From contig CAUTZA010000007.1 of the NCBI GenBank assembly GCA_963542845.1, positions 1 through 64,000 on the forward strand: a stretch of DNA of 64,000 nt, in the 5' to 3' direction. The position numbers and the translations under genes are program-made. The notes under the pieces were generated by a model. The model ran no database searches. It worked only from the letters and a program-made list of their open reading frames with translations, and was not told the DNA's origin. Source of the DNA: JABCPO02 sp963542845 (lineage in GTDB: Bacteria; Bacillota; Clostridia; TANB77; CAG-508). Shown in pieces: positions 53,062 through 63,461 of the stretch. The stretch's first letter is position 1. Every line of letters starts with the position of its first letter.

Positions 53062-53735
53062 TATTTTCTCCTTAATGTTTTTAAATATTCTTTCTTTCCT
53101 TTATCTATTCTATAACTTTCACAAGATTTACTTATTGTCTTATTATGTGTAAATTTATCTAATAATTCTTTTTCAATATATACTATAGCTTCTTTCCATT
53201 GTTTTACAAGTGCTACTTGAAATAACCATGCCCTCATCATATTAATATAATATTCTCCTGTTTTAATTTCTGCAATTATATCAAGATATTCTTTTTTAAA
53301 ATATCCTTCTTCTAGATATAATTCCATAATCATTCCAATGCCAAACCTACATATATATGTATGATCACTTTTTATCCATGATAATATATTTACTATAGCC
53401 TTTTCTCTATTCTTTTTAAATATCTTAGGACTTATAATATCACATACTGCCCAGTTATCTACATATGGCAAAAATTTTTCCAAATTAAGTATAACCTTAT
53501 CATAATCTTTCATATTTGATATTATTATCCCATGTAACATATTTTCTTCAAAATATTTATGCGGTAATTCTAGTAAGAATTTTTCCTTTTCTTCTATATT
53601 TAAAGATTTTTCTATCTTCCTTATATCTGGTATTCTTACACCTATCATTATTTTTTTATCTATATTTGGTATTAATTTACTGTTAAATTCTCTATATTCT
53701 AAGTCTTGATATTCAAATAATTTCTCTTGTATCAT
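53061..53735 (-). CDS. DNA alkylation repair protein, AlkD-like
   Basis: A 224-residue, all-helical protein of the HEAT-like AlkD family: VRIPDIRKI, WAVCDIISPKIF (the conserved WAxCD segment), RFGIGMIMELYL and a C-terminal SYRIDKGKKEYLKTLR. AlkD-type proteins remove N3/N7 alkylated bases without flipping them. It is translationally coupled to the lipase-like gene through a TAGTG overlap. Confidence 0.85.
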   Translation of the reverse strand: MIQEKLFEYQDLEYREFNSKLIPNIDKKIMIGVRIPDIRKIEKSLNIEEKEKFLLELPHKYFEENMLHGIIISNMKDYDKVILNLEKFLPYVDNWAVCDIISPKIFKKNREKAIVNILSWIKSDHTYICRFGIGMIMELYLEEGYFKKEYLDIIAEIKTGEYYINMMRAWLFQVALVKQWKEAIVYIEKELLDKFTHNKTISKSCESYRIDKGKKEYLKTLRRK

Positions 53736-53799
53736 ACTTTCTCCTTATATACATATATATTACCATCATACTTAAATATTTTGCAACAAACATAACAAA

Positions 53800-53844
53800 A
53801 AGAATGAATAATAAGTATGTAATTATATACTTATATCCATTCTT
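53800..53844 (-). terminator. Terminator of the two-component operon
   Basis: Stem AAGAATG/CATTCTT (53800-53806 with 53838-53844) and inner ATAAGTAT/ATACTTAT, followed by T-rich sequence on the minus strand. Confidence 0.7.
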
Positions 53845-53854
53845 AACTCTTTTT

Positions 53855-55191
53855 TTATTTACTTTCTTTTACAGGCATTCTAAACTTAAATACCATACCT
53901 ATTTTACTCTTTTCAAAACTATAATCAATATTATAATTTGTTAATATATTTCGTATAATATATAGTCCGAAGTCCATTACTATTTTTAGTATTTCCTTCT
54001 GAATAGAAAAGCTCAAATGCTTTTTCTATTTGTTCTTTGTTTAATTTCTTACAACTATTTTCTATATAGAAATATCCTTCTTTGCACCATATATTTATTA
54101 TGCCATTTTTATCTGTATATTTAATACTATTACTTATTAGATTTACCATTACCTTTTCAAATGCAAGTTTGGATATATATATAGTCTCATTTTTTAAAGA
54201 ATTATTAACTGTTATATTCTTTTCTCTTACAAGTACTTCATATGTTTTTAATATATCTTTTACCTCATCTTGTATTTTTAACTCTTCCTTTTTGTCTGTT
54301 AATTCTTGGAATGATGATATTGAAAGTATTTCTACAATCATTTTTGTTAAATCATCTACAATACCTATCGATACTTCTAAATATTTTTCTTTGTCCTTAT
54401 ACTTTCCGAACATTATATTTCATATTTTCTAATATTACTTTAAGACTTGCAAGTGGTGTTTTAAGTTCATGTGATGTACTTCTTAAGAAATCTACTTTTG
54501 TTTTTTCAAACTTAATTATTTCCTTATTCTTTTTATCAAGATTATCTATAACCCCTAAAAGTCTTGTATATAGTGTATTTATTTTTCTTTTTAGGCTTCC
54601 TATCTCATCTTCTGTTTTAATTACAAGTAATGCTTTTTTATCAAGTTTTATCATATCATCTGTAACTTTTTCTATTTCAAAAATCGGTGATACTATTATC
54701 TTTGTATATATGTATGATATTATAATTGAGAAAATAAAGCTTAAAAGCATTGTATATGGTAAAAACTGCAAACTTATAGTCTTTGCTTCTTCTTTTACAT
54801 CTTTGGAGAATATGAATTGTAGTGTTATATCTTCTCCTGTCCCTAATTTAACTGTTTTTTCCTCTATTATTATAGAATTATTATTGCTCCTTGAATTTAT
54901 CCCTATATTTTCATCAATTTTAAGCTCATCTTTTGTTCCTTCTTCTTTTACATATACTTTTACATCATTATTTTTAGAAAATAATTTTAATGCATTATAT
55001 ATTTCATTTTTCTCAAATTCTGCAATATTTTCTGTTAACTTATTTGCTGTTTTTAATATTTCTTCCTTTTTGTTTTCTAAATATATAATCTGGAAACTAT
55101 AATATATTATGATATGTGTAAGGATTATAAGGGAAGATAGGATTATAAATGTGTATAAAAATATTTTAGGAAATAGTTTAATTTTCTTCAT
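53855..55191 (-). CDS. Sensor histidine kinase, two CGG sites
   Basis: The repaired protein is about 444 residues: one N-terminal membrane helix (about 10-30), an extracytoplasmic region, a second helix (about 155-175), a linker, the H-box STSHELKTPLASL, an N-box (VNLISNSIKYT) and a G-box NGLGLYIIRNI. CGG sites at 54406 (GTT, after the H-box) and 53967 (CTT, encoding the middle Gly of the G-box). It overlaps its response regulator by 14 bases and lies near an FtsX-type exporter, as in peptide-sensing modules. Confidence 0.9.
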
Positions 55192-55844
55192 CTAACACCA
55201 ACTTATATCCAACACTTCTTACTGTTTTTATACAATCAAGTCCAAGTTTTTTTCTAAGCTCTTTTATATATACATCAATAACCCTATCATATGGTATTTC
55301 ATCATTTTCATTCCAAACATTGTCCATTATCTGATTTCTTGTTAAAACCTTGTTCTTATTCCTTAAAAGTGTTTTTAATATTTCAAATTCTTTTGCATTT
55401 ACATTAACTTCTTTTCCCATATATTTTGCCCTATAACTTGTAAAGTTTACTTCTGCCTCATTATATCTAAAAATATTATAATCTCCATAATATCTTTTTA
55501 AAACTGCCATAATTCTTGCTTCTAATACAGGAAGAGAGAAAGGTTTTTCTATATATCCGGTCACATAGGCTTGAAAATGCTGTTATTTTGTAAGTATCAT
55601 CATTAAATGATGTAAGCATCAATACAGGAATTTTGCTTTTCTTTCTTATCTGTTTTAATACATCTAATCCATTTATCTTAGGTAGCATAATATCTAATAA
55701 TACTAAGTCAACCTTTTTTTCTTCAAACTTATCTATTGCCTCTTGTCCATCTTTTGCAATAGTACATGTATAATTTCTTTCAGTTAGATATTCAAATATT
55801 CCTTCACTAATTATATCTTCATCTTCAACTATTAGTATGTGCAT
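55178..55844 (-). CDS. OmpR-family response regulator, one CGG site
   Basis: The repaired protein is 221 residues. Receiver domain with ED acidic pair, LLDIMLP (phosphorylation Asp) and a conserved Lys in IEKPFSLP, then a winged-helix DNA-binding domain (DRVIDVYIKELRKKL). CGG site at 55557 (GAC) falls exactly in the receiver between beta-5 and the Lys (CDGYIEKPF). It controls its neighbours by inference. The ATG at 55844 follows a weak AAAGGT-type site. Confidence 0.92.
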
Positions 55845-55964
55845 ATATATTTACCTTTCTCTTTTTATTTTAAATACACCCCCATTTTATAATGTATCTT
55901 TATATTATTCAACTATTATATTATTTATTATACTAACATACTGTTATACTAATACACTATTATA

Positions 55965-57343
55965 CTATTCAATTTCTGTAAGTAATGTTTTTGGATGTTT
56001 TTTCATCATCTTGTATGATGCCACTGATAATGATAAAAGTATAACTATTGTGCTTAACATTCCTACATATACTACATCTTGAAGCCTTATCTTAACATCT
56101 AGTTTAGTTAAGGTTCTATTAAATCCATCAACTTCAGCTCCACCACCTATATTACTTGATTTTCCTTCTTTTTCAGACTTTTTAGTAATTTCTGTATTAA
56201 TATTTTTAAGTATATTATCAGATACTCCTTTTGCTGAATAGTTTGCAACAAAATATGCTCCTGTAATTGCAATTACAGTTATAATTATTAGTTCTATTAT
56301 AAATTGACCAAAAATTTCTAGTTTTGTTTTACCTATAGCAAGCATTATTCCTATTTCTTTTCTTCTTGCATTTATCCATAAGAATAATAATAATGTTATA
56401 ACCATACCTGAGAATATTAAGCTTCCTAATAGTAACTTATCTACTATTCCATATATTCCAGATATTGATTGTTGTAATCCCGGATAATTTGTTGAACTTT
56501 TAATTAGATTGTATGCTCTCCAGTTAATATCAAGTTTTTGCATTTTTTTCATCACATCATCAATATTTTTATCACCATTTACAAAAAATGTTGCATCTTG
56601 ATATATTGCTGTATCTTCTGTATATCCATATAGTCTTGCCGCTGTATCAATATCTGTTATAATATTATTTTCATAAAGTTCTTGTGCATATGTAACCCTT
56701 GCCTTATTTTCTCCTTCAAAAAGTCCTACAACTTCAACTTCTATTGTTTCATCTGCTTGTTTTTCATTGTCTGAGTCATAAAGATTTGATTTAATCTTAA
56801 ACTTATCTCCAATTTTTAAATTATTCTTTTCTGCAAGTTTTTTATGTAATAATACTTTACCTTTATCTCCTGTTTGAAGATGTTTTCCTTCTGTAAGTTT
56901 AAATGATCCTGATACAAATTTATCTTCTTTAGAAGAATCATTTACACCTGTTACCATTACTGCTGTTTTAAAATTCTTAGCTCTTGATGGGCTTTGATTT
57001 CTTTTTAATTGTTCTGTTTCTATTATTTCTTTGTCTACTAAATCCCCAACACTATTTATCCTTTTTATATATCCGGTCAATATCTTTAGATTCTGCAATC
57101 TTCTTTATATCTTCCCCTTTAATATTTCCGTGCTCCTCTTGCTGTTCCTTGATTTACTCTTCTATTTATCTGCATTGAAAAACTATTTGTTATATTCTTA
57201 AATGTATCTTTTGATGATTCGTCTGTAGCATTTTTTATCCCCACACTTATAATACTTAGTGTTGCCATTATTAATATTATTCCAAATAATATTAAACTTT
57301 TTAATTTTTTTCTTGTTATATATAATAATGCATTTTTAAACAT
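55965..57343 (-). CDS. FtsX/MacB-type ABC permease, two CGG sites
   Basis: The repaired protein is about 458 residues: one N-terminal helix, a large extracellular region, then three C-terminal helices (FtsX domain) with RRKEIGIMLAIGKTK. CGG sites at 57128 (GCA) and 57073 (GAC) restore RGAGNIKGEDI and DIDGYIKR. With the ATPase directly downstream in the numbering (57389-58025) and permease at 58154-59433 it forms an exporter unit. Confidence 0.85.
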
Positions 57344-57388
57344 ATTTCCTCCTATTTAATCTTTGATTATTTAATTATTCTCTTTCTA

Positions 57389-58025
57389 CTATTGTTTTAT
57401 TATAAGTTGTTTATCTTTAATCTCTAACACACAATCTGCTTCATCTGCAACCTCTTTACTATGTGTTACTACTATTACACACTTATTCCTTGATTTGGCA
57501 AGTTTTTTAAATATTTCTATCATTTCAAGTGCAGTCTTTAAGTCTAAGTTTCCTGTTGGTTCATCTGCTAATATTATAGGTGCTTCTGATACTAAAGCTC
57601 TTGCTATTGCAACCCTTTGTTGTTGTCCTCCGAGATAACTGCATTATATTCCTATTTATCTGCTCTTCTGAAAGCCCAAGTTCTAGTAATATCTCTTTAC
57701 TTGCATGTTTATTCACAAGTCTAATATTTTCAAGTGGTGTAAGATAGTCTATAAGATTATAGTTTTGGAATACTAAAGCTATATTTTTTCTTCTATGATA
57801 ACTATATCCCTTTTCCTTTATATTATCACCTTTAAATAATATCTCTCCTTTTGTAGGTTCATCTAAACCTGCTAAAAGCGATAATAATGTTGATTTTCCT
57901 GATCCTGATTTTCCAATTATTGTATAGAATTTACCTTCTTCAAATTCCATTTCTACATTTCTTAATATTTTTTCATATGACTTATTATAGCTATAACTAA
58001 TGTCTTTTAAACTTAAAATACTCAT
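57389..58025 (-). CDS. ABC transporter ATPase (LolD/MacB type), one CGG site
   Basis: The repaired protein is 211 residues. Walker A GKSGSGKST, Q-loop, signature LSGGQQQRVAIARAL, Walker B IILADEPTGNLD. CGG site at 57630 (TCT) encodes the first Gly of the LSGGQ signature. Works with the FtsX-like permeases on both sides. Confidence 0.92.
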
Positions 58026-58153
58026 ATTTACCTCCTATTTAATTATTATTGTTATATTATTATTTTCTTATACTCTTTATATATATTTCTTTTTTTATTA
58101 TTCTTCTTTATTTATTATTCTTTATTCTTTATTCTTTTTTCTTATTTTATACA

Positions 58154-59433
58154 TTAACTCATCTTTGATAATATCTTTTTCGGCTTTTTCATAAGAAGCA
58201 CACCTAGTGTAAATAATACAGATGCTACGATTATAATAACTAAAATACCATAACTTTGTGCTATTGTAGCAATATTTTCCATATTAAATAATCCACTTAT
58301 CCTGTTTTCTTTGACTGTTAAAACACCTTCTTTTGATATAATTTCTTTTAATACTCTATCTACAATTCCATTTCCAATTACATATGCAAAAAATATGCTT
58401 GGGATAGATATGTATATAAGTTCTATTATAAATTGTCCTATTATCTTATACCTATTTACTCCTATCGAAAGTAATATTCCGAATTTCGTGTATTCTTTCT
58501 CTTATCCATAGTATTAATATCATTGAAAGTATTACAATAGCTCCGAAGTATTATTAGATATGTCATTATAACTATTATGCCTTTTATTGAACTTACACTT
58601 TCTATACTTTCATCAAATGCTTTTGTATTTTTTTCTATACTAATTTTTTCAAAATCAATATTTTTTTCTTTAACCTTCCTTATTATACTTTCTATCTCTT
58701 TAGGATTATTAACAAAATATACTGCTTGATTTACTTTTCTATTATCTTTTTCATTATTTTTATTATTTTCATCTTTTTCATATTCTTTTTGTGTCGAATT
58801 ATAGTCTACAAACATCATATTTTCACTATAGTCTGAAGAAAGACCTGTATATTTTTCTTGTTTTCTTCCACTGAATATTCCTACAATTTCGTATGTTATA
58901 TCATTATTTTCTATATTTAAACTTATTTTATCTCCTATATTATATCCATTCTGCTTTGCAAGACTTTCATGAATCATCACCTTATTTACATCATCTTTAG
59001 ATATATGTCTTCCTTTTACAAGATTAAACACTTCACTTAAAAATTCATTATTAAGTTCTGAATTTGTAATTCCATATATTTTAACTACATTTGTATATTC
59101 AGGATTTAAATCTGTTATCTCAACTTTATTATTTTCCTTATACACTTCTTTGTCTTTTAATTTAGCAATCTGTTCATATATATAGTTATATTTATCAATT
59201 CCTGATATATTTTCTATACCTTTTAAATCACTTAAATTAATAACCCCTTCATTATTTTCCGTTATTAAAAATGAGGAGTTTGAAGATTTATTCATAATCT
59301 CTTCTATTTTCCCATTATATTTTACTATAACAAGACATGAATATATGCTTGCAAGTATTACGATAAAAAGGGTTAATACTATAATAAGTTTAGTCTTTTT
59401 TCTTGTTATATATTTAAAAGCATTTTCAAACAT
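58154..59433 (-). CDS. FtsX/MacB-type ABC permease, two CGG sites
   Basis: The repaired protein is about 425 residues with the same layout as the other permease: N-terminal helix, large extracellular region and a three-helix FtsX domain with HEIGILLSIGVNRYKIIGQF. CGG sites at 58543 (CTT) and 58479 (ATT) restore this region; unshifted translation stops before the last two helices. First gene of the exporter group in transcription order. Confidence 0.85.
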
Positions 59434-59518
59434 AACTTTTCCCTCCTTTAATATATATAATATTCTATTTTTATGAAATCTATATGAAATATCAAAAAAA
59501 TTTTAAAAACTTAAAAAA

Positions 59519-59544
59519 AGTATAACTTTTTTAAAAGTCATACT
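59519..59544 (-). terminator. Terminator after the disulfide oxidoreductase gene
   Basis: A 9-bp stem (59519-59527 with 59536-59544), one G-U pair in minus-strand RNA, then a T-run. Confidence 0.65.
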
Positions 59545-59620
59545 ATTTTTATTTTTACCTTTTATATCTTTTCCATTATTCTTTTTTTGCTTATACTTCT
59601 CTTCTATTTCTAATCCTTCT

Positions 59621-60963
59621 TTACATTGAAAATAGATCATTTAAGCTTTCTGACATTGTTGGATGTGTGAATATAAAGTTTTTTATAACATCTGCTTTTA
59701 TGTTATTATCTATTGCAAGTTTCATAAAGTTTATCATTTCATGTGATTCTTCACAGAAAAGCTCTGCTCCTAATATTGTTCCATCTTCTTTAATTAGTGC
59801 TTTTAACATTCCTTCAGTTTTTCTAATAACTTTAGCTTTTGGAATTGCCATTACAGGAAGTTTTACTACACGATATTCTATATTATTCATCATAGCTTCT
59901 TTTTCATTCATTCCTACACGTGAAAATGTTGGTTGTATAAACACACTATATGAAAATGCTCCTCTATTGTTTATTGTACGAACCCTATTTCCATTCATAT
60001 CATCTAATATAATTCTACTATCATCAAGTGATATATATGTGAATTGTAATTTTCCACAAACATCACCTGCTGCCCATATATTTTCTGCATCTGTTCTTAA
60101 ATGCTCATCTGTTTTAATTCCACCTCTTTCATTTAAAGCTATTCCTGCATTTTGAGCACATAAATTATCTGTATTTGGTCTTCTTCCTGTTGCAAGAAGT
60201 ATTATATCAGATTCTAATTTACTTTCTTCTTCTCCTATACTATATATAACAGTAGAATTTTCTATTTCAGTTATTTTTGCTCCTGTTATAATCTTTATTC
60301 CTTTTTCTTCTAATGTTTTTCTAATAGCATTTACTATATCTTCATCTTCTCTTGGTAAAAATTCTTCTTCATTTTGGATAATTGTAACATCACTTCCAAA
60401 CCCTGCATATATTGTTGCAAACTCAAGTCCAATATATCCTCCACCTATTATTGTTAATGTTTTAGGTAATTTTTCTAAATTCATTATATCTTCTGAAAGA
60501 AAAACATTCTTATTGTTTTCTATTCCTTTAATATTTGGTATAACTGGTCTTCCTCCAGTGTTTATAACAATATTTTCTCCTTCAAGAATTATTTCTTCTT
60601 TTCCTGTTACCTTAACATGGTTTTTATCAACAAAAGATGCTTCTCCGAAGTATAATTTCTACTCCTGCTTCTATAAGCTTATCATAATTTGCTTTTCTAA
60701 GTGCTCCTGTAAGCTTTTTCTTTTCAACTATAACATTATTGTAGTATTCTTCTTTTACCTTAAAATCACCTTTTGGTGTATTTATAGAATCTGTTACAAG
60801 TCTTTTTGATGGAATACATCCGTACATTTATACATGTACCTCCATACATATTTTCATCTTTTTCTATTAATGCTACACTTTTTCCCATTTTTGATAATTT
60901 TGCTGCAAGTGTTTTCCCTGCTTTTCCAAATCCTATTACTATTAAATCATATTTTTGTTTCAT
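59621..60963 (-). CDS. FAD/NAD-linked disulfide oxidoreductase (Lpd/MerA/RclA-like), two CGG sites
   Basis: The repaired protein is about 446 residues. N-terminal FAD loop GFGKAGKT, redox-active GGTCINVGCIPSK, NAD-binding GGGYIGLEFATIYAGFG, second FAD motif IWAAGDVCG and a C-terminal THPTMSESLNDLF holding the catalytic His. The tail and length fit RclA-like hypothiocyanous acid reductases as well as dihydrolipoamide dehydrogenases; no dehydrogenase complex genes are adjacent, favouring the former. CGG sites at 60820 (GTA, the Gly between the two active-site cysteines) and 60645 (CTT). Confidence 0.8.
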
Positions 60964-60965
60964 AT

Positions 60966-61778
60966 TTATTTCCTCTTTTCTTCTTCAATTTTTGGTATAT
61001 ATTTTTCTTCAAACTCTACAAGTATTTCTGTAAGTTCTGTATTTAAAAACTTTAATGCTTTGTTTCTTAAATCTTCTGGCACACCATAATATGCCTCAGC
61101 AATTCCTCCACAAATTGCTGCAACAGTATCACTATCTCCACCAATTGAAATTGCATTTCTTATTGCATCCTCAAAATTCTTAGATTCAAAAAATGCTTCT
61201 AATGCTTGTGGTACTGTATCTTGACATGTTTCATTAAATTTGTATGTATCTCTAATCTCATCAAGTGTAAAATCTATATTATAATAATTATCTATAATAT
61301 ATTTTTTTATTTCCCCTATAGTTTTACCATTTCTTGCCATATATATACATACTGCTGTTGCTTCTGCTCCTTTAATACCTTCAGGATGATTGTGACTTAC
61401 ATTTGTTACAAGTTCTGATAATCTTTTAGTTTCTTCTAAACTTTCTGATGCAAATCCTACTGCACTAATTCTCATTGCCGAGCCATTTCCATAACTATTA
61501 TATGGCTGTGGATTATCTGAGAAAATCCATCCATAAAAGCTACCACCATATCCACAGTCTGGATAATTTCTTCCAATTTTTTGCATATATTTAATTGTAT
61601 TTTCTGGAAGGTCACTATAATCTTTCTTACTTTCTAATATTGCTTTTGCTACTGCAATACTCATTATACTATCATCTGTAACAAAACATTTATCTGTAAG
61701 AAATTCAAACTCTTTACTTCTATTATTATCCCATTCAAAACGTGAACCTACAATATCTCCTATAATTGCTCCTAACAT
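60966..61778 (-). CDS. ADP-ribosylglycohydrolase family protein
   Basis: A 270-residue intact protein: MLGAIIGDIVGS at the start, VTDDSIMSIAVAKA (metal-binding TDD), and GGDSDTVAAICGGIAEAYYG near the end, the DraG signature. It would remove ADP-ribose from proteins or nucleic acids. It lies 2 bases upstream of the oxidoreductase in transcription order. CGG only out of frame (TCG GCA). Confidence 0.9.
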   Translation of the reverse strand: MLGAIIGDIVGSRFEWDNNRSKEFEFLTDKCFVTDDSIMSIAVAKAILESKKDYSDLPENTIKYMQKIGRNYPDCGYGGSFYGWIFSDNPQPYNSYGNGSAMRISAVGFASESLEETKRLSELVTNVSHNHPEGIKGAEATAVCIYMARNGKTIGEIKKYIIDNYYNIDFTLDEIRDTYKFNETCQDTVPQALEAFFESKNFEDAIRNAISIGGDSDTVAAICGGIAEAYYGVPEDLRNKALKFLNTELTEILVEFEEKYIPKIEEEKRK

Positions 61779-61805
61779 ATCCCCTCCTATTCTATATTAT
61801 ATATT

Positions 61806-62315
61806 TTATTTATGTTGTACCTGTGTTCCTGCTAAAATATCTCCTAAATGTCTTTTATCTTTTCTTAAAATTCCCATTAAAAACATTGTTACTAATAATG
61901 TAAGTGATATAATTTGTAATATTATAGTTATAATACTATCAAATCCTGCATATACTCCATGTATTGTTGCCATATGACCTATTTGCCATGGTAAAAACTT
62001 AACTATATTTCGTATAATACTATATTTAAATTCTCTTTTCTTAAAATATAATTTTAACCCTACCTTTTGTTTACCAATACTTCCTCTTCTAAAATCTAAT
62101 ATACTAAATATAATTATTATAGGTATTACACTTGTTATTGTAGCAATTAATTGTGATTGTACTTCTGTAGTTTTAGGTATCCCTTTAAACACTATCATAT
62201 AAAATGATACTGATATTATTGCTAACATTATTAAATATATACATATAACTAACCAGTCTATAACAAGTTCTTTTATTCTATCTACTATCCTTATATTATT
62301 TTCTTCTTTTAACAT
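61806..62315 (-). CDS. RDD family membrane protein
   Basis: A 169-residue protein with about four membrane segments, DWLVICIYLIML at the start of the RDD domain, FRRGSIGKQKVGLKL and a conserved C-terminal HLGDILAGTQV. The family is linked to ion transport in some cases; role here unknown. Starts 41 bases after the preceding gene. Confidence 0.8.
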   Translation of the reverse strand: MLKEENNIRIVDRIKELVIDWLVICIYLIMLAIISVSFYMIVFKGIPKTTEVQSQLIATITSVIPIIIIFSILDFRRGSIGKQKVGLKLYFKKREFKYSIIRNIVKFLPWQIGHMATIHGVYAGFDSIITIILQIISLTLLVTMFLMGILRKDKRHLGDILAGTQVQHK

Positions 62316-62356
62316 TCTCCCTTTGTTTCTCTCTTCCTTGGATATATTTCTTTAAA

Positions 62357-63460
62357 TTATCTTGAATTTAAAACTCCTTCTACTTGTCTCATAACATCAT
62401 AATCAAATTCATCTCTATTTATATTATGTCCTTCTAAAAATTTGTCATTTCCTTTAAATGACTCAAAAAGTAATTGTTTTTCATCTTCTTCTAATCTAAT
62501 ATCATATAACATATTAGATAAGCTTATAATTAATCCTTTAAACTTCCAAAATCTTCCTGCTTCTTCTTTACCATCCATATATCTATCATAATCATTTTCT
62601 GTTACTTTTGGTTGTAATCCTAAAATAGGGTTTACCAATAATTGTACTGATGAATTCATTAAATTAACATATGCTCCAAGTGTATATTGTTGTTGTTCTG
62701 TCATTTTTTCATAATCATTACCAAAAGTTGATATATCATCAATTGCATTTCTTATTATACCAAATTCATTATTTAGTCTGTCTATTCTTTCATTTATTTC
62801 AATTATAGCTAAATTATATGAATTAATATCTCTCTTACATATATTAGTATATATTTTTTCAAGTTTTTCTTTATCCATCATACTTTTCCCAAAGAATAAT
62901 CCTGCTCCTATAATTGCAATTCCTGCAATAGTCCAACCCACAGGACCTGCGAGTCCTAAAAATGCTGTACCTGCTGTCATTCCTCCGCCGTCCGTGCTGC
63001 TAGTGCTCCACCACCAAGCCATGCTAGTGCTGCATTAGTAGCTGCCGCTCCAGACAATGCAGATATTGCTGTTCCTGTTGATGCTACTCCAAATGTAGTT
63101 GCAACTCCCATAGCAACTGTAGGTGCAAGTGTAACAACTGCTACTCCTGTTGCAATTCCTGCCGCTCCTGCTCCTGCAGTTACAATTTTAGCCATATTAG
63201 AATCATTACTAATTTTATCAACTTGATTTTTCCAACTAATTTGTATTTCTTTTAATTCTTGAAGTTTTATTGTATCTTCTTCAGGCACATTTCTTATTTC
63301 ATCAAATCTTCCTTGTAAGTCTAGTATAAGTTGATGTATGGTATTTAAATTTTCTCCGAAGCCTTCCTATATGTTCATTTGTTTCTCCTGCTAATCTTTC
63401 TGCTTCTCTCTTATTATCTTCTAATTCTTTTTCACTATTTGGTTGTTCCCACCACCACAT
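62357..63460 (-). CDS. Hypothetical Gly/Ala-rich membrane-inserting protein, three CGG sites
   Basis: Start at 63460 (MWWWEQPNSEKELE) after AGGAG. The repaired protein is about 366 residues: a helical N-terminal part (coiled-coil-like), a long Ala/Gly/Thr-rich hydrophobic region containing LGGGALAAGGGGMTAGTAFL and GPVGWTIAGIAIIGAGLF, and a hydrophilic helical C-terminus. The pattern recalls hypothetical proteins of Clostridia that may insert into membranes. CGG sites at 63356 (CTT), 62992 (GCA) and 62988 (GGA). The last two fall in successive codons of the Gly run and need two shifts in a row. Function unknown. Confidence 0.65.
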
Positions 63461-63461
63461 T

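Noticed and set aside
4521..60963. 28 genes as pseudogenes or a degraded genome
   Set aside because: Essential genes (der, gltX, serS, argS, clpX, plsY) are all 'broken' in one identical way, with no other frameshift or nonsense change and with full-length conserved sequence after repair.
356..63460. Sequencing or assembly error inserting C before GG
   Set aside because: Errors at the DNA level would fall in all three phases and in front of any GG. All 81 lie exactly at an in-frame CGG and over forty out-of-frame CGGs are clean. Raw reads should still be checked.
356..63460. CGG reassigned to another amino acid (as Gln or Trp in some Bacillota)
   Set aside because: A three-base reassigned codon would not change the frame; the downstream conserved sequence is in the +1 frame at every site.
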